Below the pieces are notes generated by a model that did not search any database, was not told the origin of the DNA, and was given only the letters and a program-made list of their open reading frames with translations. DNA of 6,726 nucleotides from Hyphomicrobiales bacterium (GTDB lineage: Bacteria; Pseudomonadota; Alphaproteobacteria; Rhizobiales; Aestuariivirgaceae), in contig JANYGE010000215.1 of the NCBI GenBank assembly GCA_025362535.1, positions 1 through 6,726 on the forward strand. Direction: 5' to 3'. Numbering within the stretch: position 1 is the first letter of the stretch; every line of letters begins with the position of its first letter. This document shows positions 5,425 to 6,726 of this stretch, piece by piece. The position numbers and the translations under genes were made by a program.

Positions 5425-6633
5425 ACCGCGCATGAGGCGTGGTACATCACCCGATGTGCCAGTGGCTTCTTTGACAAAAAAGGCTTTCAAGGTGCTTGAA
5501 TTATCGACCAGTTTCAAACCTATATCGCGCAGCAATTTTAATCCGGCATTGTCATTGGAAAATAGGCGGTTGAGACCGTCAAACATATAAGCACTCGACA
5601 CGGTATCAAAGCGCCGCCATCTGGCATAGCGCTCGAGAACTGCGGCACCGCCAATATCTTGGCCGAGACTTGCTGCATCATAAACACATTCAACCAAGGC
5701 GGCCGCATCTTTGAAGCCAAGATTAAGACCAAGGCCTGCCAATGGATGCACCACATGGGCGGCATCGCCAATCAAGGCGAGGCGAGGTCCGATCATCTGA
5801 CCAGCCAGTTTGGTTGAAAGCGGGTAAAGATGTTTTGGCCCTTCAATTGCGAGAGAACCGCGATGGGAGCCAAATTTTTTGCGCAGCTCGACAAGAAATT
5901 CTGCTTCAGCAAGATTATACAAATATTGCGCGCGCTCATGGCTTTCGGTCCAGACCAGAGATGAGCGGTTGCCAGGCAAGGGCAGAATGGCAAAGACCCC
6001 AGACTTTAAAAAATGCTCTTCGGCCATGCCATTATGCGGGAGCTCATGGGAAATGGTCAGTGTTATCGCAGATTGGCCATAGGCCCAACCGTCCAATTTT
6101 ATTCCGGCAGCTTCACGCGTGGCGGAGTTGCGGCCATCAGCGCCGATCACCAATGCCGCCTTTATGGCCGTGCCATCTGCAAGCGTGAGTGTCCCAAGAC
6201 CGGGGCTGAATTTGATGCTTGCCAGTTTTTGACCCAGATGCAGACTAAGGTTTGGTGTAGTTTTGGCTTTTTCTAGGATGCTGTCTAGAAGGCGAAAATT
6301 TTCAACTATGCTGAGGGTGGGCTTTCCGCTGGCATTCAGCGCAAAAGACAAGAGCGACGGACGCGCTGCAACATCCTCGCTGTCAGTTACGATAATGTCG
6401 TTCACAGGTTGCGCATGCGGCTTTATATTTTGCCACAGGCCCAAAGTTTCCAGCATCACCTGGGTTGCTTGGGTGAGGGCAGAGGTACGCGAATCATGGT
6501 TTGGTGTAGCAAAGCGGGTGGGGTCATTCTGGTCGATAAGGGCAACTGACAGCCCTTTGCAGCTGGCCAGAGCAATGCCCGCAACCAAGCCGTTCAGCCC
6601 TGCACCGACAATGACAATATCTACTTTTTGCAT
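5413..6633 (-). CDS. UbiH/VisC/COQ6-family FAD monooxygenase (ubiquinone biosynthesis)
   Basis: This is a 406-residue group A flavoprotein hydroxylase. It shows the Rossmann motif VDIVIVGAGLNG (4-15), the second FAD/NADH motif VIGADGRNS (162-170), and the third, LALIGDAAH followed by HPLAGLGLNLG (296-306), with Asp290 contacting the FAD ribityl chain. Family members hydroxylate the ubiquinone ring at C1, C5 or C6. Alphaproteobacteria use UbiH, UbiL or UbiM variants of differing specificity, which cannot be separated here, so no symbol is given. Leu301 stands where E. coli and mitochondrial members have Gln (GQG). The ATG at 6633 gives the standard family N-terminus. A GTG at 6666 would add 11 residues and lacks a ribosome binding site. 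A TTG at 6651, 4 bases after AAAGGA, is a real alternative. It lies convergent to the right operon. Confidence 0.9.
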   Translation of the reverse strand: MQKVDIVIVGAGLNGLVAGIALASCKGLSVALIDQNDPTRFATPNHDSRTSALTQATQVMLETLGLWQNIKPHAQPVNDIIVTDSEDVAARPSLLSFALNASGKPTLSIVENFRLLDSILEKAKTTPNLSLHLGQKLASIKFSPGLGTLTLADGTAIKAALVIGADGRNSATREAAGIKLDGWAYGQSAITLTISHELPHNGMAEEHFLKSGVFAILPLPGNRSSLVWTESHERAQYLYNLAEAEFLVELRKKFGSHRGSLAIEGPKHLYPLSTKLAGQMIGPRLALIGDAAHVVHPLAGLGLNLGFKDAAALVECVYDAASLGQDIGGAAVLERYARWRRFDTVSSAYMFDGLNRLFSNDNAGLKLLRDIGLKLVDNSSTLKAFFVKEATGTSGDVPRLMRGLVA

Positions 6634-6666
6634 TGCCTCATCATAAAGCAAATGATCCTTTCGCAC

Positions 6667-6696
6667 ATTAAAATATGATGCTTAAATTTTATGCAA
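6667..6696 (-). promoter_or_regulatory. Candidate promoter of the UbiH-family gene
   Basis: On the - strand TTGCAT (6696-6691) and TTTAAT (6672-6667, 5/6 match to TATAAT) are 18 bases apart in very AT-rich DNA. Transcription would begin near 6660, just upstream of the AAAGGA at 6661-6656. If so, the GTG at 6666 would lie outside the mRNA, which supports the start at 6633 (or 6651). The AT richness makes chance matches easy. Confidence 0.35.
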
Positions 6697-6723
6697 AAAA
6701 AAATATTTGCATATATTTTAAGC
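6680..6723. repeat. AT-rich dyad, imperfect inverted repeat with 18-bp arms
   Basis: Bases 6680-6697 and 6706-6723 are reverse complements at 16 of 18 positions (mismatches at 6687/6716 and 6689/6714), around an 8-base spacer that is almost all A. The inner core ATGCAAA...TTTGCAT is perfect. It overlaps the -35 element of the candidate promoter of the UbiH-family gene, so an operator is one reading. Another is a hairpin between that gene and whatever lies to the right. No known binding-site consensus was recognised. Confidence 0.65.
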
Positions 6724-6726
6724 TAT

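Noticed and set aside
5412..5443. Dyad at the convergent gene ends as a bidirectional terminator
   Set aside because: The stem is only 7 bp including a G-T pair, the loop is long and neither side has a T run.
5742..6188. 148-codon open frame on the + strand opposite the hydroxylase gene
   Set aside because: It is a shadow of the conserved FAD-binding region, and the translation shows no family features.
6668..6721. CtrA-like TTAA half-sites near the right end
   Set aside because: TTAA occurs several times, but no pair I checked has the 7-base spacing of a CtrA box. Such tetramers are expected in AT-rich DNA.

Overview
The window looks like chromosome from an alphaproteobacterium, most likely Hyphomicrobiales-like. 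The evidence is the style of the proteins (redox-type CnoX/YbbN, a short Trm112/UPF0434 protein beginning LLEILVCP, a free-standing LON domain, a DUF971 protein, a UbiH/COQ6 hydroxylase) and a tRNA-Gly(GCC) of alphaproteobacterial type. Base composition is near half G+C by eye. I see no insertion sequence, phage gene, CRISPR array or long direct repeat. Family assignments are from remembered family sequences, not from a search.

Left block (1-2530, + strand) is one tightly coupled operon. It holds the last codons of an unidentified gene, a GNAT acetyltransferase, a 400-residue FAD oxidoreductase that resembles mitochondrial FOXRED1, and an extended SDR close to uronate dehydrogenase. Junctions overlap (TAATG, ATGA) or have a 4-base gap. 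The mix suggests small-molecule catabolism or redox metabolism, but no substrate can be read from the sequence.

Middle (2531-2761) holds one tRNA-Gly(GCC) gene on the - strand. A good intrinsic terminator begins in the tRNA's own CCA end, and a perfect 8-bp inverted repeat lies in the leader just upstream of the mature 5' end. A weak promoter is possible further upstream.

Right block (2762-5424, + strand) holds five genes: a ProX/YbaK-type prolyl-tRNA editing protein, CnoX (thioredoxin + TPR chaperone), a stand-alone LON substrate-binding domain protein, a Trm112-like 65-residue protein, and a DUF971 protein with a GTG start. The last four are packed with gaps of at most 9 bases or with overlaps. 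A perfect extended -10 (TGTTATAAT) over the stop codon of the first gene may give cnoX its own promoter. The theme is translation fidelity and protein quality control.

Right end (5413-6633, - strand) is a UbiH/VisC/COQ6-family flavoprotein monooxygenase, probably for ubiquinone synthesis. It converges on the DUF971 gene with a 12-bp coding overlap. Its upstream region carries a very AT-rich imperfect dyad of 18-bp arms that overlaps a candidate promoter.
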